A stretch of 64,000 nt of DNA. Origin: an uncultured Prevotellaceae bacterium (lineage in GTDB: Bacteria > Bacteroidota > Bacteroidia > Bacteroidales > Bacteroidaceae). The translations under genes were made by a program, and so were the position numbers. The stretch spans positions 44,498 through 108,497 of the forward strand of contig CAMHJQ010000008.1 in NCBI GenBank assembly GCA_946185485.1. The letters run 5' to 3'. Within the stretch, counting starts at the first letter, position 1, and each line of letters begins with the position of its first letter. The notes below the pieces were generated by a model. The model had not been told where the DNA came from. It did no database searches and was given only the letters and a program-made list of their open reading frames with translations. Positions 20,101-26,756 of this stretch are shown piece after piece.

Positions 20101-21629
20101 AGAAGTCAAAGCGGCTCATCGTCAGCGCCAAGACCAAGGAGGGCAAGAGCTATCCCATCAAGTATAAGGTCGTCGACGACAACAAGATCAAGGTCAAGGG
20201 TGTCGACTCCACCAAGGTCAAGATTACGGTCATCGCCAAGCCGCCGTTGGACAATGAGAAGTGGTACAAGGTCGCCCAGTCTGCTGCCCGTCTGCTGATG
20301 ATGGTACGCACCATCGGCATCTCCTACCGCAACCAGTATTCCATGTCGTTGGCGGGCTTCATGCCGCGTGCCGGCGACGCCTTCGGACAGAACACCTCCG
20401 GCAGCGTCATGGCACCAGGTCTCGACTTCGCCTTCGGTATGGCTGGTGACGGCTATATCGACAAAGCCGTCGAAAACGGCTGGCTCTCGGACAGCATCAC
20501 CACGCCGGCCGCTACCAACCTCACCACCGACCTGCAGCTGCGGGCCACCCTGGAGCCGCTGCGCGACCTGAAGATCGACCTCAACGCGTCGCGCTCGGAG
20601 ACCCGCGCCCGCAGCATCCAGTATATGTATGCCAACCGCCCCACCACGCAGAGCGGTTCCTTCACGATGACCACCATCTCGCTCTCGTCCGCCTTCGAGT
20701 CCATGGGCGATGCCAACAGCGGCTACCCGTCGAAGACCTTCCAGCAGTTCTGCGACGCCCTGCCGGCCTTCCAGGCCCGTGCTGCCCAGCACTACGGCAC
20801 CGCTGTGGAACCGTATAGTGCCGCCGTCATGATACCGGCATTCCTCGACAGTTATACCGCCAGCGGCGGCTCCCTCGACTTCCTGCCGTCGCTGTCGCGC
20901 CTGCTGCCCAACTGGACCGTGCGCTATTCGGGTCTGTCGAAGCTCACGTGGTTCAGCAACCACTTCAAGTCAGTCAACATCAACCACTCCTACAAGTCCG
21001 TCTTCGCCGTTGGCTCCTATACCAGCAACAGCGAGATGGCATCGCAGTTAGGATGGAACGTGCCCACGGTGAGCATCAACGAGAGCTTCTCGCCGCTGCT
21101 GGGTGTCGACGTCACGCTGCTGAACAACATGACCGTCAAGGCTGAGTTCCGCCGCACCCGCACGCTGTCGCTCTCCATGACCAGCGTGCAGATCAACGAG
21201 GGACGCTCCAACGACTGGGTCGTAGGCCTGGGCTATAAGATTAGTGACTTCAAACTCTTTGGCAGCGGTGCCTCGCGCAAGATCAAGAAGTCGCAGCGCG
21301 GCAGCAAGAAGAACGCTGACGACAAGTCGCAACGCGCTCAGACATCCTCCAATCGTTCCAGTGTCAACCACGACCTGAACCTGCGCCTCGACATCTCGTT
21401 GCGCGACCAGGCCGCCATCACCCGCGACATCGCTTCCCGCACGTCTGCCGCCAGCAGCGGCAACTCCGCCCTGAAGATCTCGTTCCTGGTCGACTACACC
21501 CTGTCGCGACTCCTCACCATGTCGTTCTACTACGACCGCCAGACCAACACCCCGTTGCTATCGTCCAGCAGCTATCCCACGACCACCCGCGACTTCGGTC
21601 TGTCGATGAAGTTCTCACTCACGCGGTAA
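14187..21629 (+). CDS. sprA: T9SS outer-membrane translocon SprA (gliding-motility-type cell surface protein)
   Basis: 2480 residues, typical for SprA, which forms a very large single-chain beta-barrel through which type 9 secretion substrates leave the cell. N-terminal export signal MKRVLYMAAVLLSITALA. Family features include a long series of beta strands, the segments FGPGGVRIKTQGTAELKLGA, KMNMNLNYNTDATFDFD and the aromatic C-terminal strand ending RDFGLSMKFSLTR. At about residues 1890-1955 there is a low-complexity Lys/Ala/Pro/Ser-rich loop (KPKTAAKGSSTAKNAPSGKG) likely to be a lineage-specific insertion; it contains the palindrome GCCAGTGGTTTTGCCACTGG. GC content is visibly higher than in the capsule region. 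Its presence supports T9SS-type export for the proteins with sorting-like tails at 3747 and 6199. Confidence 0.93.
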   Translation: MKRVLYMAAVLLSITALAMSPQDDRSQKRSAATGQTALQIEDESMPDSVEKARWKVQRTVPVEVADLDSSALDLKRPENIKQQVDYNDSLNYYLIGAKMGEAFLNTPVLMSPEEYMKWSELKERYAFFRKKVSENVQAKGKEKFSFADMHFDLGPAEKIFGPGGVRIKTQGTAELKLGATLKNIDNPSLPERNRKTSAVDFDEKINLNVSGKVGDKMNMNLNYNTDATFDFDTKNLKLRYEGKEDEIIKLVEAGNVTFPSNNSLVRGASSLFGVRTDMQFGRLKLQTVLSRKNSSSKSVSSKGGTQLTPFELDVANYEENRHFFLAHFFREHYDAAMAQLPNIMTGVSITQVEVWVTNKSASTSNTRNLIALTDLGESRSQLWGRGGTLSAVPANGANGEYEAMTTIYADARDIEKASTVLDGVIEGGADYEKLASARLLNASEYTLNSALGFITLKTALQTDQVLAVAFRFTYGGQTYQVGEFASEHTQANDALFVKTLKNTSNNPRQFNWPLMMKNVYYLASTVEREKFRLDIKFQSDTAGVYLNYIPEQQVKDITLLRGLGCDRLDNSYKTHPNGYFDFVEGYTVSNGRVFFPSVEPFGTTLRDFLMRYGIPEEQAARYVFQELYDTTRTAARQMTEKDKYLLVGQFKGSNANVISLGAYNVPQGSVVVTAGGVTLTEGTDYSVDYSAGEVTILNQSIIDAGTNINVSLESNTEYGMQRKTMVGLNWEYDFSKNFQVGGTLQHLSEQALTSKVTMGSEPLKNTLWGLNVNWKTESQWLTNVLDRLPLLHCTQPSQITFTGEFAHLIAGNASGTQDNASYIDDFENSTNAISVNEPKSWVLSSVPTLFPEHADRDSVLSGANRALLAWYTIDPLFTYRTSSLTPSHIKSDLDQLSNHYVRAVYVSELYPNRDQSTYSGATNTLPILNLAYYPQERGPYNLTTDINFDGTLNNPLRKWGGMMRKLDTNDFETANVEYIEFWLLDPFIYSSQEPDAAEYGGDLYINLGEVSEDVLRDGKKFYESGMPVDGTSSFQRSAWGKIPVQATQTYAFATTSGSRALQDVGLDGLTDSEERSWPAYSQFLNGITVNDSLRAAWNNDPANDDYHYFRGSDLDERKASILERYKRINMPQGNSPDSDQQTEGYDTSYKSYPDVEDINQDFTLNEYERYYQYKVSIRPEDMRLGHNYITDVREYTASLRNGNKETVKWYQFRIPLREYEDRVGGISDFSSIRFMRMFLTQFSKPIVLRFGSLDLVRGEWRQYEQQLTGTTNSGTMNVCAVNIEENNDRRPVNYVLPPGISRVTDPSQPQLTEANEQSLCMMVHNLSHGESKAVYRNSTLDMRQYKHLQMFVHANHLIDDNTLGDDQLAIFIRLGSDYRNNYYEYVIPLKLTPDRNDYNKYNLDDCRAVWPQENMLDIDLSVFTRLKKARNKAHAAGAASYTQEFGEPDPDNPANHVSILGNPSLGEVKTMMIGVRNLANQPRSGEVWVNELRLQVPNNTGGWAASGNLNVQLSDVGTVNMTGKIVTEGFGGLEEGVMQRTTDNYKAYSVNTTLELGKFFPDKLKVTAPLYYSVTKEENRPKYNPMDTDLELDDALDATVDQHERDSIESIAVTKTTTTNFSLSNVRMGVKTKRHPMPYDPANFSFSYSHRHSYNSGETTVYEKDDEWRGAFNYSYTPVYKAWEPFKKSKSKSKWMQLPKAFGVNYLPQNLTFNTELRRTYYELQERDMDDLAGSKIPATWSSTFLWNRDFSLRWDFTKNLHMNFSSGTQAEIEEPYGNGLPINKDLYPDRYEAWKDSVWQSIKRFGSPLNYRQNFTASYQLPLNKLPIFDWVTADANFNSTYNWVRGTQREDGFDLGNTISNSRQFNINGNLNMETLYNHFPFLKKTNDRFKKAISKNQPKPKTAAKGSSTAKNAPSGKGVASGFATGRDAKNAKNPKPSKAEAALPKNKNAFEKELQLLPDSNFIVSHNKKSKRLIVSAKTKEGKSYPIKYKVVDDNKIKVKGVDSTKVKITVIAKPPLDNEKWYKVAQSAARLLMMVRTIGISYRNQYSMSLAGFMPRAGDAFGQNTSGSVMAPGLDFAFGMAGDGYIDKAVENGWLSDSITTPAATNLTTDLQLRATLEPLRDLKIDLNASRSETRARSIQYMYANRPTTQSGSFTMTTISLSSAFESMGDANSGYPSKTFQQFCDALPAFQARAAQHYGTAVEPYSAAVMIPAFLDSYTASGGSLDFLPSLSRLLPNWTVRYSGLSKLTWFSNHFKSVNINHSYKSVFAVGSYTSNSEMASQLGWNVPTVSINESFSPLLGVDVTLLNNMTVKAEFRRTRTLSLSMTSVQINEGRSNDWVVGLGYKISDFKLFGSGASRKIKKSQRGSKKNADDKSQRAQTSSNRSSVNHDLNLRLDISLRDQAAITRDIASRTSAASSGNSALKISFLVDYTLSRLLTMSFYYDRQTNTPLLSSSSYPTTTRDFGLSMKFSLTR

Positions 21630-21714
21630 TCTCCCGTCTTCTTAAAAATGCGTAATTATACGCATGAAATCAAAAAAAATTCTACTTTGTTAATAAGGTA
21701 TAACATTTTTTTTG

Positions 21715-21722
21715 TACCTTTG
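21715..21722 (+). promoter_or_regulatory. Bacteroidota -7 box TACCTTTG, upxY leader promoter
   Basis: TACCTTTG preceded by an AT-rich stretch with TTTG at 21686-21689, a somewhat long spacing. It would give an mRNA with a leader of about 360 nt before upxY. Confidence 0.6.
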
Positions 21723-22094
21723 TAACCGAATTCTCGTATGCACTTATTCGGAAGCAGTGGCAGACGTGTCTGCAAATGCTGACAGTAGGTTGCGAGCACA
21801 CGCCGATGCCAAGGGCATAAAAAACCTGAGGAGGGTGGGGCGCTAACGGGATTCGAACATAGGGAAGGCGTTTACACGACGCTCTGTTCGAGACGCACTG
21901 GAATCTGGTAAATTACGGTCATTAAAGTCTTGGGCATTGCAACGGTAGATGCTCAGGGATGTGTCTATAAGCATCCCCTTGAGTACGATAGGGCACATGG
22001 TGTCTTGTCCATTTAGGGGTATATTATATTCATATCGGCGTGGGCTCTGACGTTGTCTGTTCAACTTTAATAGGCAATACCAGAGCCTCAGTGC
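21723..22094 (+). other. Long untranslated leader of upxY
   Basis: No convincing gene in these 370 bases. Seen: a perfect hairpin GCAGACGTGTCTGC near 21763, and around 21836-21860 the string GGGGCGCTAACGGGATTCGA, which looks like the reverse complement of a tRNA 3' end but cannot be folded into a tRNA. UpxY genes in Bacteroides act on the 5' leader of their own transcript, so an intact leader is expected; the exact target is not identifiable here. Confidence 0.5.
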
Positions 22095-23078
22095 GTGGAA
22101 TGGACAACAGACGTTTCCACGCTTTCTTTATGTCATAGCGCCAGTGTTCTGGCAGTCATAAAGAGTGATACCGATATGGATGTTCCATCCAAGGCTGACA
22201 CGGTAGTAGCTTCTGATTCTGGGCTTACCCCCAGTACTATCCCCGGAGGGTGCAACAATGCACAAAATGGGGTGTCGGTAGAGAACGTCCCGCCGCAAAA
22301 GGAGGGCTACGATTGGTACGTCTTCCGGGCCAGCTACGGTCGCGAGGACAAGGCTGTCGACCTCCTTGGCGCCCTGCATGCCGACACCTATATTGCCCGC
22401 CACACTGTCTACACCAGGACGAAAACCGGTGTAAAGTCCTCTGTCAAGAAGCTCCTGCCCAACCTCGTCTTCGCCTACCTGACGACGGCTGAGGCTGCCC
22501 TCTTCACCAAGGGTCCCGACGTACCAGGCACGATGTTCCATGAGCGTACGAAGGACGACCAGCGTCTCATCGCTGAGCTCTCCCTCATCGTCTCCTACTA
22601 CTATAACCATTTCCAGCAGGATGCTTTTGGCAAGAATCCTCCCCTCACCATTCCCTACCGTTCGATGTTAGACTTCATCATCGCCACCAGCACCTCTCAG
22701 GACGTCATGCCCGTCGTGGAGCAGCAGTACGAGATTGGTGAGGAGGTCGAGGTCGTCGTTGGCGAGTTCAAGGGTCTCCGTGGCAAGGTGATCCGTCAGC
22801 AGCGCAACAAGGGTAAGCTTTACGTCCAGCTCCACGCCGCCCCCATCCCCTCCACCTCCACCTCCGGCTCGCGCTCTCTCTCCGGCTCGCGCTCTGCCTC
22901 CCCCTCCGCCTCTTTCTCTTCCTCTGCCTCTTCCTCCCGCTCTGCCTCTTCCTCCCGCTCTGCCTCTGCCTCTGGCTCTGCCTCTGCCTCCCGCCAGCGT
23001 CTTTTCTTCCAGCTCCCCTGCCTTGGTTCCTTCAGTTCCGCTCTCATCCCCACCGCCTATTTCCGCAAAGTCGAATAG
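22095..23078 (+). CDS. UpxY-family transcription antiterminator (NusG-like) with a Ser/Arg repeat insertion
   Basis: 327 residues; UpxY proteins are about 170-200. The NGN domain starts at YDWYVFRASYGREDKAVDLL (about residue 75), followed by FAYLTTAEA, LDFIIATSTSQDVMP and a KOW-like part (IGEEVEVVVGEFKGLRGKV). Between KLYVQLHAAPIP and the expected end LPCLGSFSSALIPTAYFRKV there is an inserted stretch of about 45 residues made only of Ser, Ala, Arg, Gly, Pro with a few others. The true start is uncertain: 22095 or 22176 (MDVPSKADT). UpxY proteins prevent premature termination in capsule operons in Bacteroides; here the capsule genes begin 7.4 kb downstream behind toxin-antitoxin genes. Confidence 0.85.
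   Translation: MEWTTDVSTLSLCHSASVLAVIKSDTDMDVPSKADTVVASDSGLTPSTIPGGCNNAQNGVSVENVPPQKEGYDWYVFRASYGREDKAVDLLGALHADTYIARHTVYTRTKTGVKSSVKKLLPNLVFAYLTTAEAALFTKGPDVPGTMFHERTKDDQRLIAELSLIVSYYYNHFQQDAFGKNPPLTIPYRSMLDFIIATSTSQDVMPVVEQQYEIGEEVEVVVGEFKGLRGKVIRQQRNKGKLYVQLHAAPIPSTSTSGSRSLSGSRSASPSASFSSSASSSRSASSSRSASASGSASASRQRLFFQLPCLGSFSSALIPTAYFRKVE
22850..22997 (+). repeat. Pyrimidine-rich trinucleotide/18-bp tandem repeat inside upxY
   Basis: Almost all C and T with scattered G on the plus strand, built from TCT, GCC, TCC and CGC codons. The unit CTCTGCCTCTTCCTCCCG occurs twice in tandem near 22921-22960 and then degenerates. Length changes in units of 3 or 18 would keep frame. Confidence 0.85.
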
Positions 23079-23097
23079 CCCCGCCACTAAAAAAGTA

Positions 23098-23149
23098 TTA
23101 ATTTCCCTGCAAAACCGCCCAAGTTTTCAAAACTTTTCGTATCTTTGCA
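23098..23149 (+). promoter_or_regulatory. Promoter of Panacea/RelE-like module
   Basis: TATCTTTG at 23140-23147 is a -7 box 25 bp before the start at 23173. The 52-bp block 23098-23149 agrees at 42 of 52 positions, without gaps, with 27531-27582 in front of mntA. Confidence 0.75.
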
Positions 23150-23172
23150 GTCAGGAAAGATTATTATATTTT

Positions 23173-23778
23173 ATGAACGTACAGTTTGACAAGGAGAAGA
23201 CCCTGAATGCGTTGCTTTACGTGGCTAATCGCGTGCAGCGCAAGGACTTCCACAAGATCTTCAAGATCATCTATTTTGCCGACCGGCAGCATTTGGCCGA
23301 CTGGGGGCGCCCCATCACGGGCGACATCTATATCGCCATGGAGGCCGGTCCTGTTCCTTCGCGCCTGTACGACATGATGAAGATAGTCCGCGGTGACTCT
23401 TATATGCCTGACAGCGAGGGTCTTGGCAAGTACTTCCAGATAGAAAACTGGATGTATGTGAATCCTTTGGTTGATGCCGACCCGAACAAGCTGTCGTCTA
23501 ATGAACTGAAGGTGCTTGATGCTTGCATTGCCAAGTATTCATCCTTGTCTTACGACGAGATCAAGGAGAAGTCACACGATGTGGCTTGGCGCAGTACGGC
23601 CAGGGATTTCTCTATCAAGTGGGAGGACATCGCACGTGAAGCAGGTCTTGATGAGGTGGAGGTGGCTTGCCTTCAGGAGTATAGCACCTTACATCCGCTT
23701 CCTGAGCGCGACATGACGCCCGATGAACTGTGCGACGCCATTGAAAAAGAGATAGATTATATCTACGCACAGGACTGA
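23173..23778 (+). CDS. Panacea-domain (SocA/GepA-like, DUF4065) putative antitoxin
   Basis: 201 residues from the ATG at 23173; longer frames upstream overlap the promoter and upxY. The family signature is the N-terminal half: LNALLYVANRVQRKDFHKIF, KIIYFADRQHLADWGRPITG and YIAMEAGPVPSRLYDMMK, typical of the Panacea domain. Panacea proteins act as antitoxins for many unrelated toxin families in bacteria and phages. The C-terminal part (about 115-201) is extra and helical. The next gene starts 1 bp after the stop and encodes a small RelE-like protein, so the pair fits a Panacea toxin-antitoxin operon with antitoxin first. Confidence 0.8.
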   Translation: MNVQFDKEKTLNALLYVANRVQRKDFHKIFKIIYFADRQHLADWGRPITGDIYIAMEAGPVPSRLYDMMKIVRGDSYMPDSEGLGKYFQIENWMYVNPLVDADPNKLSSNELKVLDACIAKYSSLSYDEIKEKSHDVAWRSTARDFSIKWEDIAREAGLDEVEVACLQEYSTLHPLPERDMTPDELCDAIEKEIDYIYAQD

Positions 23779-23779
23779 T

Positions 23780-24079
23780 ATGCAGTATATTGTTAAGCCT
23801 CGTGCGGCACGAAAGATCTATACCTTTTATGGCAATGTGGCCAAAAAGTACCGCCATACGTATGATAAGGCGGACTACAAGCGCAATGTCCGTGATGCGT
23901 TAAGCTCCATCTATGATATAGAATGCAAACTGTTGCGATGCGAGCCTACTATTGGCCGTTGGAAGGGCTACCATATGGCCAATACCGACAAGTGGTACTT
24001 CGCCTACACTTTTGATAACGAGACCGTCACGGTGGTGGATGCCTGCCACGCGCAGAATATGCATGAAAGTAACAAATAA
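23780..24079 (+). CDS. RelE/ParE-like toxin partner of the Panacea antitoxin
   Basis: 99 residues. Features: MQYIVKPRAARKIYTFYGNV at the N-terminus, a helical middle, and the closing strands MANTDKWYFAYTFDNETVTV and DACH that fit the RelE/ParE fold (small basic beta-sheet protein with helical hairpin). The ATG is immediately after the antitoxin stop, indicating translational coupling. Toxins of this fold act as mRNA interferases or gyrase poisons; which one cannot be told from this sequence. Family assignment moderate. Confidence 0.65.
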   Translation: MQYIVKPRAARKIYTFYGNVAKKYRHTYDKADYKRNVRDALSSIYDIECKLLRCEPTIGRWKGYHMANTDKWYFAYTFDNETVTVVDACHAQNMHESNK

Positions 24080-24270
24080 CACCACGGCGAACCCCGTAGG
24101 GGCGAAAGCTTGAGAGCCGTACCAAAACTTTGACGCAGAGGGTTTTCCCTCGAAGTCATTTTGTCTCTTCCCTGAGGGGAGAGACCACAGAGTGAGGTGG
24201 AGCCCCTTTAAGCAAAGGGGACGGGGGATTTTGAAAATTATATTGAGGGAATAAATAATTCCTTAATTAC
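24080..24270 (+). repeat. Hairpin-rich repeat R2, copy 1
   Basis: R2 occupies about 24086-24236. It contains three small hairpins in order: CCCC-GTA-GGGG, CTCTTCCC-TGA-GGGGAGAG and CCCCTTT-AAGC-AAAGGGG, and ends ACGGGGGATTTTGA. Complete or partial copies occur at 24964-25114, 25118-25160, 25252-25360, 26880-27112 (split), 28616-28766 and 28774-28860. No gene seen; open frames here are by-products of the repeat. Confidence 0.85.
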
Positions 24271-24301
24271 TTGGAAGAAAGTAGAAAAAGTCGTATATTT
24301 G
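24271..24301 (+). promoter_or_regulatory. Promoter of second toxin-antitoxin module
   Basis: TTGG at 24271-24274, 19-bp spacer, TATATTTG at 24294-24301: a good match to the Bacteroidota -33/-7 arrangement, 27 bp before the antitoxin start. Confidence 0.75.
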
Positions 24302-24328
24302 CACCGAAATTGCGAAAGGAATAAAGAT

Positions 24329-24481
24329 ATGATAACAACAGCCACTTCAAATAGAGTTGACAATAGTAATCAGGCTCAGGGCATATCCACTTGTGAGCGT
24401 GTGATGGCAAGTACTTTGTCTGTTGACGAGTATTTTGACGAGCTGATTGAGCACGTTCACGAGGACTATGCAACTCTATGA
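24329..24481 (+). CDS. Small putative antitoxin
   Basis: 50 residues (MITTATSNRVDNSN at the start). The C-terminal half is acidic and helical (STLSVDEYFDELIEHVHEDY), the usual toxin-wrapping part of antitoxins paired with RelE/ParE toxins. The gene overlaps the toxin gene by 14 bp, typical of type II modules. Its N-terminus is Ser/Thr/Asn-rich with no DNA-binding domain visible, so regulation by this protein is uncertain. Identification is mainly by context and size. Confidence 0.65.
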   Translation: MITTATSNRVDNSNQAQGISTCERVMASTLSVDEYFDELIEHVHEDYATL

Positions 24482-24776
24482 AGTACGAATCAGCCTTGCG
24501 GCCCGTGCTGACATGGCTGAGTTGCGCAAGTTTCTCTTCGAGATGTTGACCGAGGAAGGGGCAATACGCTATGCCAACAATATGCGAGCAGAGATAAAGA
24601 TGCTTGCATATTATGCTAACTTGTATGGCCGTTCCACATCCATGATTTTGCGAAGGATACATCCTGAGGCTCGTCGTATGGCGTCTCACAATCGCAGGTG
24701 GGTTTATGTTTATCATATTGATGGCGGTTTTGTGATTGTAGATCGCATCCTTCCTGCCAAGATGATTATTGGCTAA
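24468..24776 (+). CDS. RelE/ParE-family toxin
   Basis: 102 residues from the ATG at 24468 (MQLYEVRISLAARADMAELR); an upstream in-frame ATG at 24447 lies deeper in the antitoxin gene and is less likely. ParE/RelE layout: first strand YEVRISLAARADM, helical hairpin with EEGAIRYANNMRAEIKML, then the strands RRWVYVYHIDGGFVIVDRIL. The last strand with VDRIL is typical. Inhibits translation or DNA gyrase depending on subtype; subtype not assignable. Overlaps and is probably translationally coupled to the antitoxin. Confidence 0.8.
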   Translation: MQLYEVRISLAARADMAELRKFLFEMLTEEGAIRYANNMRAEIKMLAYYANLYGRSTSMILRRIHPEARRMASHNRRWVYVYHIDGGFVIVDRILPAKMIIG

Positions 24777-25492
24777 TTAGCCTTCCAATGCAATTAATAA
24801 AAAACTCCCCGCCTCACCCCGTAGGGCTTTATTTTTCCCCGCATGGCGATAATAAACACCACGGCTCACCCCTCATGCTAAGGTAATGTTAAGCTTCGAA
24901 TCTGTCCGCCTCTCTTCGTAGTTGACCGCCTCTTACTCATCCCGCCAGGCGACAAAAAATAAACGGCTCACCCCGTAGGGGCGAAAGCTTGAGAGCCGTA
25001 CCAAAACTTTGACGCAGAGGGTCTTCCCTCGGAGTCAACTTGTCTCTTCCCTGAGGGGAGAGACCACAGAGTGAGGTGGAGCCCCTTTAAGCAAAGGGGA
25101 CGGGGGTTTTTGAAAGAAGTGGTGGAGCCCCTTTAAGCAAAGGGGACGGGGGATTTTGAAGAAAAAGGTACTTGGTGATTTTGAAAAAATTGTAAGTGTT
25201 CCGAGGCCACTCGCCTCAAGCTATCACCCCGCCAGGCGATTAAAAACTCCACGGCGAACCCCGTAGGGGCGAAAGCTTGAGAGCCGTACCAACACCTTGA
25301 CGTAGAGGGTCTTCCCACGTAGTCAATTTGTCTCTTCCCTGAGGGGAGAGACAAGAGAACTCTAACGCAAAGGAGAATTAATATACAGCTGAAACGCCAA
25401 CTTCGGAACAGGATGGAACGCCATATACATATTTATTTCTTAAATAGTGTTAACTACTATAATAAAGTATGTAGGTAATAAAAAAATATTTG
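24777..25492 (+). repeat. Repeat-only intergenic block: R3 and R2 copies
   Basis: Contains R3 (24801-24960: CTCCCCGCCTCACCCCGTAG, then CCCCGCATGGCGAT, ending CCCGCCAGGCGAC), a full R2 (24964-25114), two partial R2 copies (25118-25160 and 25252-25360), and a linker with CCGCCAGGCGATTAAAAACT that also occurs at 26860-26880 and 27178-27195. No gene seen; the minus-strand open frames are inside the repeats. Confidence 0.85.
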
Positions 25493-25500
25493 TAATTTTG
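25493..25500 (+). promoter_or_regulatory. -7 box TAATTTTG before the SecB-like operon
   Basis: TAATTTTG lies 13 bp before the ATG at 25514, giving a very short leader for the three-gene operon 25514-26756. Confidence 0.65.
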
Positions 25501-25513
25501 CGAAGCAAATATT

Positions 25514-25735
25514 ATGGGATATTATTCAGAGCGTTTGCGTCAACGCCTTGAAAATATGACGCTAGAACAAAAAAAGGCCCTATGGGACAAGTATTCGTAT
25601 CTAAACGAGTATGGTCCTACGGTTAATAGTTATACGGAATCTTTCTATTATGGAGAGGATATTCCGTGTACTCCTGTTTCTGTACCTGAAGAGGTCTTTT
25701 GTGTAGAAGGAGATTCGTATCGTTTTGCCGCATAA
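25514..25735 (+). CDS. Small protein, candidate antitoxin of a SecB-associated module
   Basis: 73 residues, no family recognised. N-terminal half is charged and helical (YSERLRQRLENMTLEQKKAL), followed by WDKYSYLNEYGPTVNSY and a short hydrophobic, Pro-containing tail (PEEVFCVEGDSYRFAA). It is the first gene of an operon with a SecB-like chaperone (5 bp downstream) and an ADP-ribosyltransferase-like protein. In toxin-antitoxin-chaperone systems the antitoxin carries a C-terminal chaperone-addiction tail; the position and tail make this the best antitoxin candidate here. That role is inference. Confidence 0.6.
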   Translation: MGYYSERLRQRLENMTLEQKKALWDKYSYLNEYGPTVNSYTESFYYGEDIPCTPVSVPEEVFCVEGDSYRFAA

Positions 25736-25740
25736 GAAGT

Positions 25741-26151
25741 ATGGAACAAGCTAAGTTTTCTTTTAAGGGATTTCGTGTTGTCGACGCTGAATTGCACTTT
25801 GCTAAGGTTACAGATAACCTGAATCTTCAGTTTTATCCCGAGGGAGTATTTGATGCTGATAACCATCAGTATCATCTGCATTTATCATTCCGGGCAATTA
25901 ATGATAACTCAGAGAATGACGTGATAGTGCAGTTAGAGAGCATAGCTCTTTTTCAGATGGAAGATACTGTAACAAAGTTGGAAGAAATACCAACCTATTT
26001 TTATGCCAATAGCATCGCTATTATATTTCCTTATCTCCGTGCATTTGTCAGCACACTGACATTGCAGTCGAATGTCAAACCTATGGTTTTGCCGACGATG
26101 AATCTTTCCTCGCTTGAAGCGGAACTGCGAAGAAACACCCAAACAAGATAG
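25741..26151 (+). CDS. SecB-like chaperone
   Basis: 136 residues from the ATG at 25741 (MEQAKFSFKGFRVVDAELHF). The SecB-family core is visible: strand-rich N-terminal part and the highly typical SIAIIFPYLRAFVSTLTLQ followed by PMVLPTMNLSSLEAEL, the region equal to the first helix and the LPPINF loop of SecB. In Bacteroidota, solitary SecB-like genes are often associated with toxin-antitoxin genes, where the chaperone folds or protects the antitoxin. Here it lies between a 73-residue protein and an ADP-ribosyltransferase-like protein, with 5-bp and 23-bp gaps, which suggests one operon. Confidence 0.82.
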   Translation: MEQAKFSFKGFRVVDAELHFAKVTDNLNLQFYPEGVFDADNHQYHLHLSFRAINDNSENDVIVQLESIALFQMEDTVTKLEEIPTYFYANSIAIIFPYLRAFVSTLTLQSNVKPMVLPTMNLSSLEAELRRNTQTR

Positions 26152-26174
26152 TCTTTACTATACAAAGAGTCAGG

Positions 26175-26756
26175 ATGAAGAAGCGTATTCTCTACCAGAC
26201 GCTTGAGGACCGCAATAACAACAAAGCCGTTGAGACCAGCGGACCAGGTTATTGCAATAGCAAAAAAGCGTGGTTGTGTGAGGGCTACTATTTTTGGGAA
26301 GCTGGTATCGAAACAGCTCATTGGTGGGGTAAACGCACTTATGCGAACTATGCGGTTCAGAAAGGTTATATCATTTGCCAGACCTCTTACGATTACGCAG
26401 ATGATAATTTCTTTGATTTAGTAGGTGATACAACCCATCGTCAAGATTTCTGGGACGCAGTTAGCGAAGTAGAAAAAGCATACCCGAATGAGTCTTTCAC
26501 CGTCGCTTTTGTCTTAGCTTTTATGCGTGAGGATGATGAGTTCTTTAACCAATTTCTGGCAGTACGAGCATATCCTACTTTATCTCGAAAAGGTTTGAAA
26601 CAGTTGGTTTTCGAAATAGGGAATCCTTCTTATTTGGAAAAAGACCCACCCATACAAATGTGTATTTGGCGTGATTACAAATCCTTTATTACAGATCCTT
26701 TTGTCGTTGAAGGTAACTATAAGTACAACCGTACGTGGATTAGTATCAACAAATAG
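26175..26756 (+). CDS. ADP-ribosyltransferase-fold protein, candidate toxin
   Basis: 193 residues. The pattern fits small ADP-ribosyltransferase-like proteins: N-terminal strand ILYQTLED (the NAD-binding aromatic/His/Arg strand position), then GYYFWEAGIETAHWWGKRTY resembling the GxYF-x-E-x-A-xxW segment of that fold, and a late strand PPIQMCIWRDYKSF with Gln at the place of a catalytic acid. It is the third gene after a small protein and a SecB-like chaperone, the same set of three activities as CmdTAC (ADP-ribosyltransferase toxin, antitoxin, SecB-like chaperone). The catalytic residues cannot be fixed by eye and the family call is tentative. Confidence 0.5.
   Translation: MKKRILYQTLEDRNNNKAVETSGPGYCNSKKAWLCEGYYFWEAGIETAHWWGKRTYANYAVQKGYIICQTSYDYADDNFFDLVGDTTHRQDFWDAVSEVEKAYPNESFTVAFVLAFMREDDEFFNQFLAVRAYPTLSRKGLKQLVFEIGNPSYLEKDPPIQMCIWRDYKSFITDPFVVEGNYKYNRTWISINK

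Noticed and set aside
14715..20963. Several long minus-strand frames (up to 414 codons) opposite sprA
   Set aside because: Antisense by-products of GC-rich codons; no start signals, no motifs, and sprA is continuous and recognisable on the other strand.
21836..21920. tRNA-like string (GCGCTAACGGGATTCGAAC) in the upxY leader
   Set aside because: It resembles the reverse complement of a tRNA 3' end, but neither the T stem nor the acceptor stem can be formed and no anticodon arm with U33 is seen. It may be an old attachment-site fragment, which I cannot show.
22820..23087. Minus-strand Glu/Arg-rich frames opposite the upxY repeat
   Set aside because: They arise from the pyrimidine-rich repeat being read on the other strand; the plus frame continues into the conserved UpxY end.
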